Assembly (NCBI RefSeq): GCF_041729615.1
Contig: NZ_CP154874.1
Coordinates: forward strand, 2,547,001-2,611,000
Reading direction: 5' to 3'
DNA length: 64,000 nucleotides
DNA from: Pseudomonas alcaligenes
GTDB taxonomy: Bacteria > Pseudomonadota > Gammaproteobacteria > Pseudomonadales > Pseudomonadaceae
The notes below the pieces were generated by a model. It worked only from the letters and a program-made list of their open reading frames with translations, searched no databases and had not been told where the DNA came from. Numbering within the stretch: position 1 is the stretch's first letter; each line of letters starts with the position of its first letter. Shown piece by piece: positions 1 through 10,056 of the stretch. The position numbers were made by a program, and so were the translations under genes.

Positions 1-1
1 C

Positions 2-1357
2 CGTGAGGTCTATGGCGCCGACTTCAGCTGGGTGGTGGCCGAGTGGCTGAGCGATGCGCAGACCCCGGAAAACCTGGTGGTGATGGAGCGCCGCGAGTGG
101 GGCAACTTCTATGGCTACCTGCTGAGCATCAAGGAGTCCGGCCAGGTGGTGGCCGAGGGTGACGCCGCTTGGACCGAGCTGCAGGGCCGCATCGCCCGCG
201 TCGACCAGTTGCACGCGCAGCTGGTGCGCCTGGAGAAGAAGGACATCGGCCGCATCAACCATGGCCTCGAGCAGCTGCGTCTGGAGAGCCGCGGCCTGGA
301 GCTCGAGGGCCGTCTGGACGCCACCGCCCAGGCCGACCTGGACGCCCGCCGCGCCGAGCTGGACGCCCAGTACAAGGGGCTGGAGGCCGAGTTGATCGAC
401 CTCAACCAGCAGCTGGCGCGCGACAGCGTGGTGGTCAAGACCGCCGATGGCCGCGAGCAGGAAATCGCCCTGAGCAAGGTGGTGCGCGCCTACCAGCCGA
501 ACGCCATGGGCGTGCTCGCCAAGCTCGGCTTCTACTTCGCCAAGATCTGGGAGTTCCTCAGCGACGACCCGCGTGAGGCCAACACTGAGGGCGGCATCTT
601 CCCGGCCATCTTCGGCACTGTGATGATGACCCTGATCATGGCCGTGATCGTCACCCCGTTCGGCGTGCTGGCGGCCATCTACCTGCGCGAGTACGCCAAG
701 CAGGGCACCCTGACCCGCATCATCCGCATCGCCGTGAACAACCTGGCCGGCGTACCGGCCATCGTCTACGGCGTGTTCGGCCTGGGCTTCTTCGTCTACG
801 TGCTGGGCGGCTCGATCGACCGCCTGTTCTTCCCCGAGTCCGCCCCGGCGCCGACCTTCGGTACCCCGGGCCTGCTATGGGCCTCGCTGACCCTGGCGAT
901 CCTCGCCGTGCCGGTGGTGATCGTCGCCACCGAAGAAGGCCTGGCGCGCATCCCGCGGGCCCTGCGCGAAGGTTCCCTGGCCCTCGGCGCAACCAAGGCC
1001 GAGACCCTGTGGAAGGTGGTGCTGCCGATGGCCAGCCCGGCCATGATGACCGGCATGATCCTCGCCGTGGCCCGCGCCGCCGGCGAAGTGGCGCCGCTGA
1101 TGCTGGTCGGCGTGGTCAAGCTGGCGCCGAGCCTGCCGGTGGACGGCAACTACCCGTACCTGCACCTGGACCAGAAGATCATGCACCTGGGCTTCCACAT
1201 CTACGACGTCGGCTTCCAGAGCCCCAACGTCGAGGCCGCCCGCCCGCTGGTATACGCCACCGCGCTGCTGCTGGTGCTGGTGATCGCCCTGCTCAACCTG
1301 AGCGCGGTGTTCATCCGCAACCACCTGCGCGAGAAGTACAAGGCGCTGGATCATTGA
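2..1357 (+). CDS. pstA: Phosphate ABC transporter permease PstA (5' end cut by window)
   Basis: Inner-membrane permease of the high-affinity phosphate importer PstSCAB. The frame is open to the first bases, so the true start lies upstream; 451 codons are visible. The first ~180 residues are a charged, Leu/Glu-rich, coiled-coil-like extension as found in long pseudomonad PstA proteins. Membrane segments follow from about nt 590, and the binding-protein-dependent permease (EAA) loop is seen near nt 930-1090 (ALREGSLALGATKAETLWKV). pstB follows after 65 bp, indicating one operon. Family assignment is firm; only the N-terminus is missing. Confidence 0.95.
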   Translation, partial: REVYGADFSWVVAEWLSDAQTPENLVVMERREWGNFYGYLLSIKESGQVVAEGDAAWTELQGRIARVDQLHAQLVRLEKKDIGRINHGLEQLRLESRGLELEGRLDATAQADLDARRAELDAQYKGLEAELIDLNQQLARDSVVVKTADGREQEIALSKVVRAYQPNAMGVLAKLGFYFAKIWEFLSDDPREANTEGGIFPAIFGTVMMTLIMAVIVTPFGVLAAIYLREYAKQGTLTRIIRIAVNNLAGVPAIVYGVFGLGFFVYVLGGSIDRLFFPESAPAPTFGTPGLLWASLTLAILAVPVVIVATEEGLARIPRALREGSLALGATKAETLWKVVLPMASPAMMTGMILAVARAAGEVAPLMLVGVVKLAPSLPVDGNYPYLHLDQKIMHLGFHIYDVGFQSPNVEAARPLVYATALLLVLVIALLNLSAVFIRNHLREKYKALDH

Positions 1358-1422
1358 TTGAGTACGTCGCCGCGGCACCGGCCGCGGCGGCCTGAACGAT
1401 TTGTTAGCGTAGGGAGCCTCCC

Positions 1423-2256
1423 ATGCAGCACGAAGTACACACCCACGGTATCGACATGGCCGCCCTCGGCCGCGAGAAGCAGGGCCTCAACCTGGCCGAA
1501 GAGACGGTCGCCCTGGAGGTGCCCAAGCTCAACCTCTATTACGGCGACAAGCAGGCGCTGTTCGACGTCAGCCTGAACATCCCGAAGCAGCGCGTGACCG
1601 CCTTCATCGGACCAAGCGGCTGCGGCAAGTCGACCCTGCTGCGCACCTTCAACCGCATGAATGACCTGGTCGATGGCTGCCGCGTGGACGGCCAGATCCT
1701 CCTCGACGGCCAGGACATCTACAAGAAGGGCGTGGACGTCGCCGAGCTGCGCCGCCGCGTGGGCATGGTGTTCCAGAAGCCCAACCCGTTCCCCAAGAGC
1801 ATCTACGAGAACGTGGTGTACGGCCTGCGCATCCAGGGCGTGAACCAGAAGCGCGTGCTCGACGAGACCGTGGAATGGGCGCTGAAGAGCGCGGCGCTGT
1901 GGGATGAGGTCAAGGACCGCCTGCACGAATCCGCCCTCGGCCTGTCCGGTGGCCAGCAGCAGCGCCTGGTGATCGCCCGTACCGTGGCGGTGCAGCCGGA
2001 AGTGCTGCTGCTCGACGAGCCCTGCTCGGCGCTCGACCCGATCTCCACCCTCAAGGTCGAGGAACTGATCTACGAGCTGAAGAGCAAGTACACCATCGTC
2101 ATCGTCACCCACAACATGCAGCAGGCGGCGCGCGTCTCCGACTACACCGCGTTCATGTACATGGGCAAGCTGATTGAGTTCGGCGACACCGACACCCTGT
2201 TCACCAACCCGGCGAAGAAGCAGACCGAAGACTACATCACCGGCCGCTACGGCTAA
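1423..2256 (+). CDS. pstB: Phosphate import ATP-binding protein PstB
   Basis: ATPase subunit of the Pst phosphate importer, 277 aa, cytoplasmic and bound to PstA/PstC. It shows Walker [10 protein letters not shown] at residues 63-71, the ABC signature LSGGQQQR, and Walker [14 protein letters not shown]. The N-terminal ~30 residues before the ABC core are a family extension. AGGGAG sits just upstream of the ATG, which supports the start. It lies between pstA and phoU, the usual pst operon order, and is expected to be PhoB-controlled from a promoter upstream of the window. Confidence 0.97.
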   Translation: MQHEVHTHGIDMAALGREKQGLNLAEETVALEVPKLNLYYGDKQALFDVSLNIPKQRVTAFIGPSGCGKSTLLRTFNRMNDLVDGCRVDGQILLDGQDIYKKGVDVAELRRRVGMVFQKPNPFPKSIYENVVYGLRIQGVNQKRVLDETVEWALKSAALWDEVKDRLHESALGLSGGQQQRLVIARTVAVQPEVLLLDEPCSALDPISTLKVEELIYELKSKYTIVIVTHNMQQAARVSDYTAFMYMGKLIEFGDTDTLFTNPAKKQTEDYITGRYG

Positions 2257-2408
2257 CCCCTGGCTATGCGAAACCGCGCCGGGCGTTGTCGGCGCCGCTT
2301 GCCGTACGAGTTGTACTGTCTGCGCGGCGCCTCCTAGCCCGACACAATTTCGCAAAGGCCAGGACGATTGAATTTCAAGAACCTAATTTGCTGCACAAGG
2401 GCTCGACC

Positions 2409-3137
2409 ATGATCAACAAAGACAGCCTCACCCATCATATCTCCCAGCAGTTCAACGCCGAGCTGGAGGAGGTGCGCAGCCACCTGCTGGCCATGGGCGG
2501 CCTGGTCGAGAAGCAGGTCAACGACGCGGTCACCGCGCTGATCGAGGCCGACTCCGGCCTGGCCCAGCAGGTGCGCGAGATCGACGACCAGATCAACCAG
2601 ATGGAGCGCAACATCGACGAGGAGTGCATGCGCATCCTCGCCCGGCGCCAGCCGGCGGCTTCCGACCTGCGCCTGATCATCAGCATCTCCAAATCGGTGA
2701 TCGACCTCGAGCGCATCGGCGACGAGTCGTCGAAGATCGCCAAGCGCGCCATCCAGCTGTGCGAAGAGGGCGAGGCGCCACGCGGCTACGTCGAGGTGCG
2801 TCACATCGGCGACCAGGTACGGCGCATGGTGCAGGAGGCGCTGGACGCCTTCGCCCGCTTCGATGCCGACCTGGCCCTGTCCGTGGCGCAGTACGACAAG
2901 ACCATCGACCGCGAGTACAAGACCGCCCTGCGCGAGCTGGTCACCTACATGATGGAAGACCCGCGCTCGATCACCCGCGTGCTCAGCGTGATCTGGGTGC
3001 TGCGTTCGCTGGAGCGCATCGGCGACCATGCACGCAACATCGCCGAGCTGGTGATCTACCTGGTGCGCGGCACCGACGTGCGCCACCTGGGCCTGGCGCG
3101 CATGCAGGAAGAAGTGCAGGGCGGCAAGGGCGAGTGA
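2409..3137 (+). CDS. phoU: Phosphate signalling protein PhoU
   Basis: Negative regulator linking the Pst transporter to the PhoR kinase; 242 aa, the usual length. The all-helical protein has two PhoU repeats; acidic metal-binding type motifs are visible (ERIGDESSKIA and ERIGDHARNIAELVIYL). The reading frame stays open upstream to 2286, but ATG 2409 is chosen because MINKDSLTHH matches the family start and AAGG lies about 10 nt before it. The 152-bp gap from pstB could allow separate expression, but the gene is probably in the pst operon. Confidence 0.95.
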   Translation: MINKDSLTHHISQQFNAELEEVRSHLLAMGGLVEKQVNDAVTALIEADSGLAQQVREIDDQINQMERNIDEECMRILARRQPAASDLRLIISISKSVIDLERIGDESSKIAKRAIQLCEEGEAPRGYVEVRHIGDQVRRMVQEALDAFARFDADLALSVAQYDKTIDREYKTALRELVTYMMEDPRSITRVLSVIWVLRSLERIGDHARNIAELVIYLVRGTDVRHLGLARMQEEVQGGKGE

Positions 3138-3261
3138 GGCGCCTGCCCGGCGGCCTGGTGGAGCGATCCCCGGGCCGCTCGGGAAATCCCCTAGGGCCCT
3201 CGGTTGGCCTTGGGCCATCATCCGCGGCTATGCTTGTCGACATTCTTGCCGGGAGTGGTCG

Positions 3262-4179
3262 ATGAGCAAAGTCAGCGTGCTGGTGGTGGACGACGCCACC
3301 TTTATCCGTGATCTGGTGAAGAAGGGTCTGCGCGACCACTTCCCCGGCATCCAGATCGAGGAGGCGGTCAACGGGCGCAAGGCCCAGCAGATGCTCGCCC
3401 GCCAGCCGGCCGACCTGATCCTGTGCGACTGGGAGATGCCGGAGATGTCAGGCCTCGAACTGCTCGCCTGGTGCCGCGAGCACGAGTCGCTGAAGACCAC
3501 GCCCTTCATCATGGTCACCAGCCGCGGCGACAAGGAGAACGTGGTACAGGCCATCCAGGCCGGCGTCTCCGACTTCATCGGCAAGCCCTTTTCCAACGAG
3601 CAGCTGGTGACCAAGGTCAAGAAGGCCCTGCACCGCGCCGGCAAGCTGGCCGCCCTGGCGGCCCAGGGCAGCAAGGCACCGCTGACCTCGGCCCTGGCCA
3701 ACGATTCGCTGGCTGCCCTGACCGGCGGCAAGGCCGAGGTGGTCAAGCCGGCGGCCAAGCCCGTCGCCCAGGCCGCCACCGATGCCGCCGCCGTGTTCGC
3801 CAAGCCTGCCGCCGCCCCTAAGCCCGCCGCAGCCTCCCCGGCCGGCCGCGGCCAGGGCCAGCTGCGCCTGCCCGGCGGCAGCATGGCCTGCGTGATCAAG
3901 GCACTCAGCCTCAAGGAAGCGCTGCTGGTGGTCCGGCGCGCCGAGCTGCTGCCGCAGGTGCTGGAAAGCGCGGTGCTCGACCTGGAGCAGGGCGAGGCCG
4001 CCGAAACCGCGCGGCTCAACGGCTACCTGCATGCGGTGGCGGCGCTGGAGCCCAAGCCCGACAGCGAGTGGCTGCAGCTGACTTTCAAGTTCGTCGACCG
4101 CGACCCGCAGAAGCTCGACTACCTGTCGCGCCTGATCGCCCGCGGCACCGCGCAGAAGCATTTCGTCCCGGGTGCCTAG
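3262..4179 (+). CDS. Response regulator: CheY-like receiver plus C-terminal PilZ-like region
   Basis: 305 aa. Residues 1-125 form a receiver domain with acidic pair D10-D11, phospho-acceptor D56 (LCDWEMPE) and conserved K108 (GKPF). Residues ~140-200 are a low-complexity Ala/Pro/Lys linker. The last ~100 residues (LPGGSMACVIKALSLKEALLVV) look like a divergent PilZ-type beta-barrel; this is inference, as no clear RxxxR c-di-GMP motif is seen. There is no DNA-binding domain. The position after phoU is, from memory, conserved in Pseudomonas (PA5364 type), but the partner kinase is unknown. A good ribosome site (GGGAGTGGTCG) precedes the ATG. Confidence 0.85.
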   Translation: MSKVSVLVVDDATFIRDLVKKGLRDHFPGIQIEEAVNGRKAQQMLARQPADLILCDWEMPEMSGLELLAWCREHESLKTTPFIMVTSRGDKENVVQAIQAGVSDFIGKPFSNEQLVTKVKKALHRAGKLAALAAQGSKAPLTSALANDSLAALTGGKAEVVKPAAKPVAQAATDAAAVFAKPAAAPKPAAASPAGRGQGQLRLPGGSMACVIKALSLKEALLVVRRAELLPQVLESAVLDLEQGEAAETARLNGYLHAVAALEPKPDSEWLQLTFKFVDRDPQKLDYLSRLIARGTAQKHFVPGA

Positions 4180-4292
4180 CACCCTGGCCGGTGCGCTGCA
4201 TCACAGCCCGGCCGCCAGCACCTCGCCGATGCCGCGTCACGCTGCTAGTCTTGCCAGTCCCGGATACCAATAACCACTCGATCCGTGAAGTC

Positions 4293-5189
4293 ATGCTAGG
4301 GCGTCCACTGCTTTTCTGCGCGCTGCTGCTGGCCGCCGGCCAGGCCAGTGCACTGACCATCTACAAATATGTCGACCGTCACGGCACGGTGACCTATAGC
4401 GACCAGGCCGTGCCCGGTGCCCAGGTGTTCGTGTTCCGCGACCGCATGGTGGAGAAGCTCGACAACCTGGTGAAGCTGGAGACCAAGAAGCACGAGGCCG
4501 GCGAGACCCTGCTGGTGCGCAACGACCTGTATGCACCGGTGGAGATCGAGTTGCGCCTGGAGCGACTGGTCAATGCCGTCGGCGCGCCGGACGAGCCACT
4601 GCGCTGGGTGCTGCCGCCGCGCAGCCAGATCCGCCTGGCCACCCTGGCGCCGCGCGAGGCGGGCAAGCCGATGAGCTACAAGCCCAGGCTGCGCTACGCC
4701 ATGGGCGATCCGCGCCTGCAGCCGCTGCTGTATCGCTACCCGCTGCCCTGGCGCGGCGGGCCGTTCCGCCTGACCCAGGGCGCCGGCGGCAAGTACAGCC
4801 ACTTCACCCCCAAGGGCCGCTACGCCATGGACATCGCCATGCCCGAAGGCACGCCGATAGTCGCGGCGCGCGGCGGCGTGGTGGTGAAGACCGAGAACCA
4901 CCAGAGCGGGCGTGGCAACAACCCTTCCGGCAACTACGTGCGCATCCTGCATGACGACGGCACCATGGGCGTCTACCTGCACCTGATGCGCGGTTCGGTG
5001 ACGGTGCAGGAAGGCCAGCGGGTGGCGGCCGGCATGCAGATCGCCCGTTCCGGCAACACCGGCAACAGCACCGGCCCGCACCTGCACTTCGTGGTGCAGC
5101 GCAACGTCGGCCTGGCCCTGGAGTCGATCCCCTTCAACTTCGCCCAGCCGGTGGACAGCCTGCCCAACTTCGCCGTGGGCGGCGAGTAA
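4293..5189 (+). CDS. M23 (LytM) family peptidoglycan DD-metalloendopeptidase with DUF4124
   Basis: 298 aa exported protein. The start ATG 4293 gives a signal peptide (MLGRPLLFCALLLAAGQASA), followed by a DUF4124-like segment (IYKYVDRHGTVTYSD). The C-terminal half is an M23/LytM domain: the zinc ligands are in HFTPKGRYAMD and in the final GPHLHFV (HxH). Both are intact, so active peptide-crosslink cleavage in the periplasm is plausible. The frame extends upstream to 4068 but would overlap the regulator and lose the signal peptide. It probably acts in wall remodelling; a link to phosphate control is only positional. Confidence 0.85.
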   Translation: MLGRPLLFCALLLAAGQASALTIYKYVDRHGTVTYSDQAVPGAQVFVFRDRMVEKLDNLVKLETKKHEAGETLLVRNDLYAPVEIELRLERLVNAVGAPDEPLRWVLPPRSQIRLATLAPREAGKPMSYKPRLRYAMGDPRLQPLLYRYPLPWRGGPFRLTQGAGGKYSHFTPKGRYAMDIAMPEGTPIVAARGGVVVKTENHQSGRGNNPSGNYVRILHDDGTMGVYLHLMRGSVTVQEGQRVAAGMQIARSGNTGNSTGPHLHFVVQRNVGLALESIPFNFAQPVDSLPNFAVGGE

Positions 5190-5277
5190 GGCGTGCCGGT
5201 TGTCGGTTCGCGGCGAGCGCGCCGCGAACTGGCCTATGGTGACGGAACCGCTGCAGTCATCCTGCGAGGCCAGAGCC

Positions 5278-5550
5278 ATGAACAACCTGCACTGCACCCA
5301 CCGCGATCATTTCATCAGCGCCGCCATCATCGAGCACCCCGGCATCCCCACGCCCTGGGCGGCGGGCTGCCAGATCGACCTGCCGGATGGCCACAGCAGC
5401 AGGCGCATCGCCCTGCCGCTGAAGTTCGCCTTCTTCGCCGACCTGGAGAGCGCCCAGCGCGCCGCGCTGGCCCACGGCCGCTGGCTGGTGGACCAGCACC
5501 TGGATCACGGCCTGGATCTGCTGGCTGGCAGCCGCGCCCAGGCCGCCTGA
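5278..5550 (+). CDS. Hypothetical protein, 90 aa
   Basis: Unrecognised small protein. The frame is open from 5200, but ATG 5278 (MNNLHCTHRDHFISAAI) is preferred as the first ATG near a GCGAGG stretch. It has no signal peptide or membrane segment. It begins with a His/Cys-rich stretch and ends with HGRWLVDQHLDHGLDLLAGS. The nearest gene downstream is convergent and ends 21 bp away. GC-rich third positions resemble the neighbours, so it is likely a real gene. Function cannot be given. Confidence 0.6.
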   Translation: MNNLHCTHRDHFISAAIIEHPGIPTPWAAGCQIDLPDGHSSRRIALPLKFAFFADLESAQRAALAHGRWLVDQHLDHGLDLLAGSRAQAA

Positions 5551-5571
5551 TAGCGACCGGCGGCGCGCGGC

Positions 5572-6912
5572 TCAGTCCAGCCGCAGCACCTTGGCCAGGA
5601 CGATCTTCGGCCCCTTCATCTTCTTGATGACGATGTTGAGGCCTGCGGTCTCCAGCACTTCGTCCTCTTCCGGCACCCGGTTGAGGCTCTCGTAGACCAG
5701 CCCGGCCAGGGTCTCGGCCTCGATGTGGTCGAGGTCGACACCGAGCAGGCGCTCGATCTTGAACAGCGGGGTGTCGCCGCGCACCAGCAGCTTGCCCGGC
5801 TGGTAGGCGAGGATGCCGCGTTCGGCCTTGTGATGTTCGTCCTGGATGTCGCCGACCAGCACCTCCAGCACGTCTTCCATGGTCAGGAAGCCGACCACCT
5901 TGCCGTCGGCCTCCTCGACCAGGGCGAAATGCGCGCCGCCCTTGCGGAACTGCTCCAGCAGCGAGGACAGCGGCATGTGCTTGCTGACCCGCTCGATCGG
6001 GCGCATCAGCTCGGCCAGGTTGAACTTGGACGGCAGCATCTCCAGCAGGCTCAGCTGCAGCAGCAGGTCCTTGATGTGCAGCACGCCGACGAAGCTGGCG
6101 CTGGCCTCATCAAACACCGGGTAGCGGCTGAACTTGTGGCGGCGGAACAGGTTGAACAGCTCGTCCAGCTTGGCGCCGACCTCGATGTACACCAGGTCCT
6201 CGCGCGAGTTGGCCCAGTCCACCACTTCCAGTTCGCCCATCTCCACGGCCGAGGCCAGCACGCGCATGTCCTGGTCGCTGGGGTCGCGGGCGCGGCTGGA
6301 GTGGAGGATCAACTTCAGCTCGTCGCGGCTGTAGTGGTGCTCGTGGTGCGGCCCCGGCTCGCCCTGCCCGGCGACGCGCAGGATGGCGTTGGCGCTGGCG
6401 TTGAGCAGGTAGATGGCCGGGTACATCAGCCAGTAGAAGCCGTACAGCGGTGCGGCGGTCCACAGCGACAGCAGCTCGGGCTTGCGGATCGCCCAGGACT
6501 TGGGCGCCAGCTCGCCGACCACGATGTGCAGGTAGGAAATGATGAAGAAGGCGATGAAGAAGGCGATGCCGTGGACCAGCTTCTCCGACTCGATGCCGAT
6601 TCCGGCCAGCAGCGGGGTGAGCAGTTCGGCGAAGGCCGGCTCGCCGACCCAGCCGAGGCCGAGTGAGGCCAGGGTAATGCCCAGCTGGCAGGCCGACAGG
6701 TAGGCGTCCAGCTGGTTGTGCACGGTGCGCAGGATGTGCCCGCGCCAGCCGTGCTGCTCGGCGATGGCCTCGACCTTGGTCGAGCGCAGCTTGACCATGG
6801 CGAACTCGGCGGCGACGAAGAAGCCGTTGAGCAGCACGAGGAACAGGGCGAACAGCACGAGGCCGAGGTCAGCGAAGAGGGTGGAGGTCGAGAGGCTACT
6901 GGAAGGGTCCAT
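5572..6912 (-). CDS. CNNM/CorC-HlyC family transporter-like protein (DUF21 plus CBS pair)
   Basis: 446 aa inner-membrane protein. Residues ~15-200 form a DUF21/CNNM membrane domain (LFALFLVLLNGFFVAAEFAM opens it), followed by a tandem CBS-domain region at ~220-340 (VGVLHIKDLLL and VVGFLTMEDVLEVLVGDIQDE) and a CorC_HlyC domain at ~355-440. Such proteins are tied to Mg2+/Co2+ efflux; the older 'hemolysin' label is not supported by function. It stands alone on the minus strand, 72 bp downstream of phoR, and could be co-transcribed with phoBR. Confidence 0.88.
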   Translation of the reverse strand: MDPSSSLSTSTLFADLGLVLFALFLVLLNGFFVAAEFAMVKLRSTKVEAIAEQHGWRGHILRTVHNQLDAYLSACQLGITLASLGLGWVGEPAFAELLTPLLAGIGIESEKLVHGIAFFIAFFIISYLHIVVGELAPKSWAIRKPELLSLWTAAPLYGFYWLMYPAIYLLNASANAILRVAGQGEPGPHHEHHYSRDELKLILHSSRARDPSDQDMRVLASAVEMGELEVVDWANSREDLVYIEVGAKLDELFNLFRRHKFSRYPVFDEASASFVGVLHIKDLLLQLSLLEMLPSKFNLAELMRPIERVSKHMPLSSLLEQFRKGGAHFALVEEADGKVVGFLTMEDVLEVLVGDIQDEHHKAERGILAYQPGKLLVRGDTPLFKIERLLGVDLDHIEAETLAGLVYESLNRVPEEDEVLETAGLNIVIKKMKGPKIVLAKVLRLD

Positions 6913-6984
6913 GGACGGTCGGGGTGGTTGCAGACCGCTAAAGGGTGGCGGCTGGGGCGGGCGATTGCAAGCGCGCCCCGCGCA

Positions 6985-8289
6985 TCAGGCGCGCCGGCTG
7001 ACCTGCTGGGCCGGGAAATGGCAGGTGAAGGTGCTGCCCTTGCCGACCTGGCTGGCGATGTCCAGGCGTGCCCGGTGGCGCAGCAGCACGTGCTTGACGA
7101 TGGCCAGGCCGAGGCCGGTGCCGCCGGTGGCGGAGGCGCGGCTGGAGTCGACCCGGTAGAAGCGTTCGGTCAGGCGCGGCAGGTGCTTGGCTTCGATGCC
7201 GATGCCGTTGTCGGCCACGCTGAAGTGCGCGCCCTGTTCGTCGCCCCACCAGCGGATGCGAATCTCGCTGTCCTCGGGACTGTACTTCACCGCGTTGAAC
7301 ACCAGGTTGGAGAAGGCGCTGCGCAGCTCGGTCTCGCTGCCCTTGAGGCGCAGGTGCGGGTCGGCCTCCAGGCTGATGCGATGGTTGCGGTTGCCCGACA
7401 GCGCCTGGGCGTCGTTCTTGATCGACAGCAGCAGCAGGTCGACCGCCACCGGCTGGTTGTCCGAGGGGTAGTCGGTGGCCTCCAGCTTGGCCAGCAGGAG
7501 CAGGTCGTTGAGCAGGTTCTGCATGCGCGCGCCCTGCTGCTGCATCTGCTGCAGGGCCCGCAGCCAGCGCGGGTTGACCTCCTCGACATTGTCCAGCAGG
7601 GTCTCCAGGTAGCCGGCGATCACCGTCAGCGGCGTGCGCAGCTCATGGGAGACGTTGGCGACGAAGTCCTTGCGCATCTGCTCCAGCTGGTAGAGGCGGG
7701 TGACGTCGCGCACCAGCATCAGGTGCTCGCGATTGCCGTACTGGGTGATCTGCAGCTGCAGGCGCAGGCGGTCGTTGATCGGCGAGGGGATCTCCAGCGC
7801 TTCCTGGTAGTTGCCGGCCTCGAAGTATTCCTTGAAGCGCGGGTGGCGCACCAGGTTGGTGATCGACTGGCCGCTGTCCTGCGGGGTCTTCAGGCCCAGC
7901 AGCTGCTCGGCGGCGCGGTTCCACCACTCCAGGTTGCCCTCGGCGTCGAGCATGATCACCGCGTCGCGCAGGGCCGCGGTGGACTCCTGCACGCGGTCGA
8001 TCACCGCCTGCAGGCGGCCGCGCACGCGCTGGTCGCGGCGCTGCAGGTGGTAGATGTTGTCGAACACTTCGCCCCACAGGCCATAGCCCTCGGGCGGGGC
8101 CTCGTCCGGCTGGCGCTCGCGCAGCCACTTGTGCAGGCGCAGCAGCTGCTTGAGATGCCACAGCAGGTAGCCGCCGAGGCCGACGGCCAGGGCCCAGGCG
8201 TACTCGCCGGTGATCAGGCCGACCAGGCCGCAACCGACCAACAACAGCAGCAGGCGGCGCACCAGGGCGCCGCGCCAGTCTTGGTTCAC
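6985..8289 (-). CDS. phoR: Phosphate regulon sensor kinase PhoR
   Basis: 434 aa membrane histidine kinase partner of PhoB. Two membrane helices lie at ~11-27 and ~30-47 with almost no periplasmic loop, as usual for PhoR, which senses through PstSCAB-PhoU. A PAS-type domain spans ~95-200. The HisKA domain carries the phospho-His H215 in NVSHELRTPL. The ATPase domain has the N box (NLVFNAVKYSPE), G1 (VADNGIGIE) and G2 (GGTGLGLAIVKH). It lies 37 bp after phoB in the same direction, so a phoBR operon is clear. Confidence 0.96.
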   Translation of the reverse strand: MNQDWRGALVRRLLLLLVGCGLVGLITGEYAWALAVGLGGYLLWHLKQLLRLHKWLRERQPDEAPPEGYGLWGEVFDNIYHLQRRDQRVRGRLQAVIDRVQESTAALRDAVIMLDAEGNLEWWNRAAEQLLGLKTPQDSGQSITNLVRHPRFKEYFEAGNYQEALEIPSPINDRLRLQLQITQYGNREHLMLVRDVTRLYQLEQMRKDFVANVSHELRTPLTVIAGYLETLLDNVEEVNPRWLRALQQMQQQGARMQNLLNDLLLLAKLEATDYPSDNQPVAVDLLLLSIKNDAQALSGNRNHRISLEADPHLRLKGSETELRSAFSNLVFNAVKYSPEDSEIRIRWWGDEQGAHFSVADNGIGIEAKHLPRLTERFYRVDSSRASATGGTGLGLAIVKHVLLRHRARLDIASQVGKGSTFTCHFPAQQVSRRA

Positions 8290-8326
8290 CTAGTGCATCC
8301 TTACTCTGGACAGCGGAGGGCGTGGA

Positions 8327-9016
<690 letters not shown>

Positions 9017-9065
9017 GGGTCGAGCCTCGGGTCGTCTGTCTTGCGCCGCATTAGATAACGGAATT

Positions 9066-9083
9066 ATTGCAGCGATATGACAG
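9066..9083 (-). promoter_or_regulatory. Pho box upstream of phoB
   Basis: Read on the minus strand the site is CTGTCATATCGCTGCAAT: two 7-nt direct repeats (CTGTCAT and CTGCAAT) separated by 4 nt, the known PhoB-box layout. The first repeat is perfect and the second differs at two positions. It sits 50 bp before the phoB ATG, consistent with positive autoregulation of phoBR. Confidence 0.75.
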
Positions 9084-9102
9084 CTCTGCGCCGGGCTTTT
9101 GC

Positions 9103-9996
9103 TCAGCGCAGGGCATAGTCCAGGACGATGCCGAGCAGGATCGCCAGGCCGGCCCAGTGATTGTGCAGGAAGGCGGCGAAGCAGGCCTGCGGTTCGCGCC
9201 CGCGGGTGCTCCAGAATTCCCAGGCGAAGCAGGCGGCGGCGCCGAGCAGGCCGAGCAGAAACCAGATGCCCAGGCTGAAGCGCACGCCGGCCATGGCCAG
9301 GCACAGCAGGGCCAGGCCCTGCAGGGCGAGGATGATCAGGCGGTCGGCTTCGCCGAACAGGATGGCGGTGGACTTCACGCCGATCTTCAGGTCGTCCTCG
9401 CGGTCGGTCATCGCGTAGTAGGTGTCGTAGGCCACCGTCCACAGCAGGTTGGCGATGTACAGCAGCCAGGCCTCGGGCGGCGGCAGCTGGCCGGTCACCG
9501 CGCTGAAGGCCATCGGCATGCCCCAGCTGAAGGCCGCGCCCAGCACCACCTGCGGGTAGTAGGTGTAGCGCTTCATGAAGGGGTAGCAGGCGGCCAGGGC
9601 CAGGCCGCCGAAGGACAGCAGGATGGTGGTCAGGTTGGTGAACAGCACCAGCACGAAGCTCAGCGCCACCAGCACGGCGAACAGCACCAGCGCCTCGCGC
9701 GGCGAGATCCGGCCATCGGCCAGCGGGCGCGCCTTGGTGCGCGCCACATGGCCATCGAAGTGGCGGTCGGCGTAGTCGTTGATCACGCAGCCGGCGGCGC
9801 GCATGAACAGGGTGCCGAGGACGAAGATCAGCAGCCACTTGAGGTCCGGCACGCCCTTGCTCGCCACCCACAGGGCCCAGAGGGTCGGCCACAGCAGCAG
9901 GTAGATGCCGATCGGCTTCTCCAGGCGCATCAGCTGGACGAAGTCCCAGCTGCGCGGGTGGACGCGGTTGAGGGCGAGCAGGAAGGACTGGTACAT
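9103..9996 (-). CDS. ubiA: 4-hydroxybenzoate polyprenyltransferase UbiA
   Basis: Membrane prenyltransferase that attaches the polyprenyl tail to 4-hydroxybenzoate, the second step of ubiquinone synthesis. It is 297 aa from ATG 9996 ([17 protein letters not shown]), which has GGAG 8 nt upstream; the longer frame to 10047 adds residues not expected in the family. Both Asp-rich catalytic motifs are present: [12 protein letters not shown] and [13 protein letters not shown]. Seven to nine hydrophobic helices are evident. It follows ubiC by 60 bp, the enzyme that makes its substrate. Confidence 0.96.
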   Translation of the reverse strand: MYQSFLLALNRVHPRSWDFVQLMRLEKPIGIYLLLWPTLWALWVASKGVPDLKWLLIFVLGTLFMRAAGCVINDYADRHFDGHVARTKARPLADGRISPREALVLFAVLVALSFVLVLFTNLTTILLSFGGLALAACYPFMKRYTYYPQVVLGAAFSWGMPMAFSAVTGQLPPPEAWLLYIANLLWTVAYDTYYAMTDREDDLKIGVKSTAILFGEADRLIILALQGLALLCLAMAGVRFSLGIWFLLGLLGAAACFAWEFWSTRGREPQACFAAFLHNHWAGLAILLGIVLDYALR

Positions 9997-10056
9997 CGGT
10001 GGGTCTCCGTTCCGGGTGCGCCGATTATACGAGCCTGCACCGGGCATGGTGCGGCG

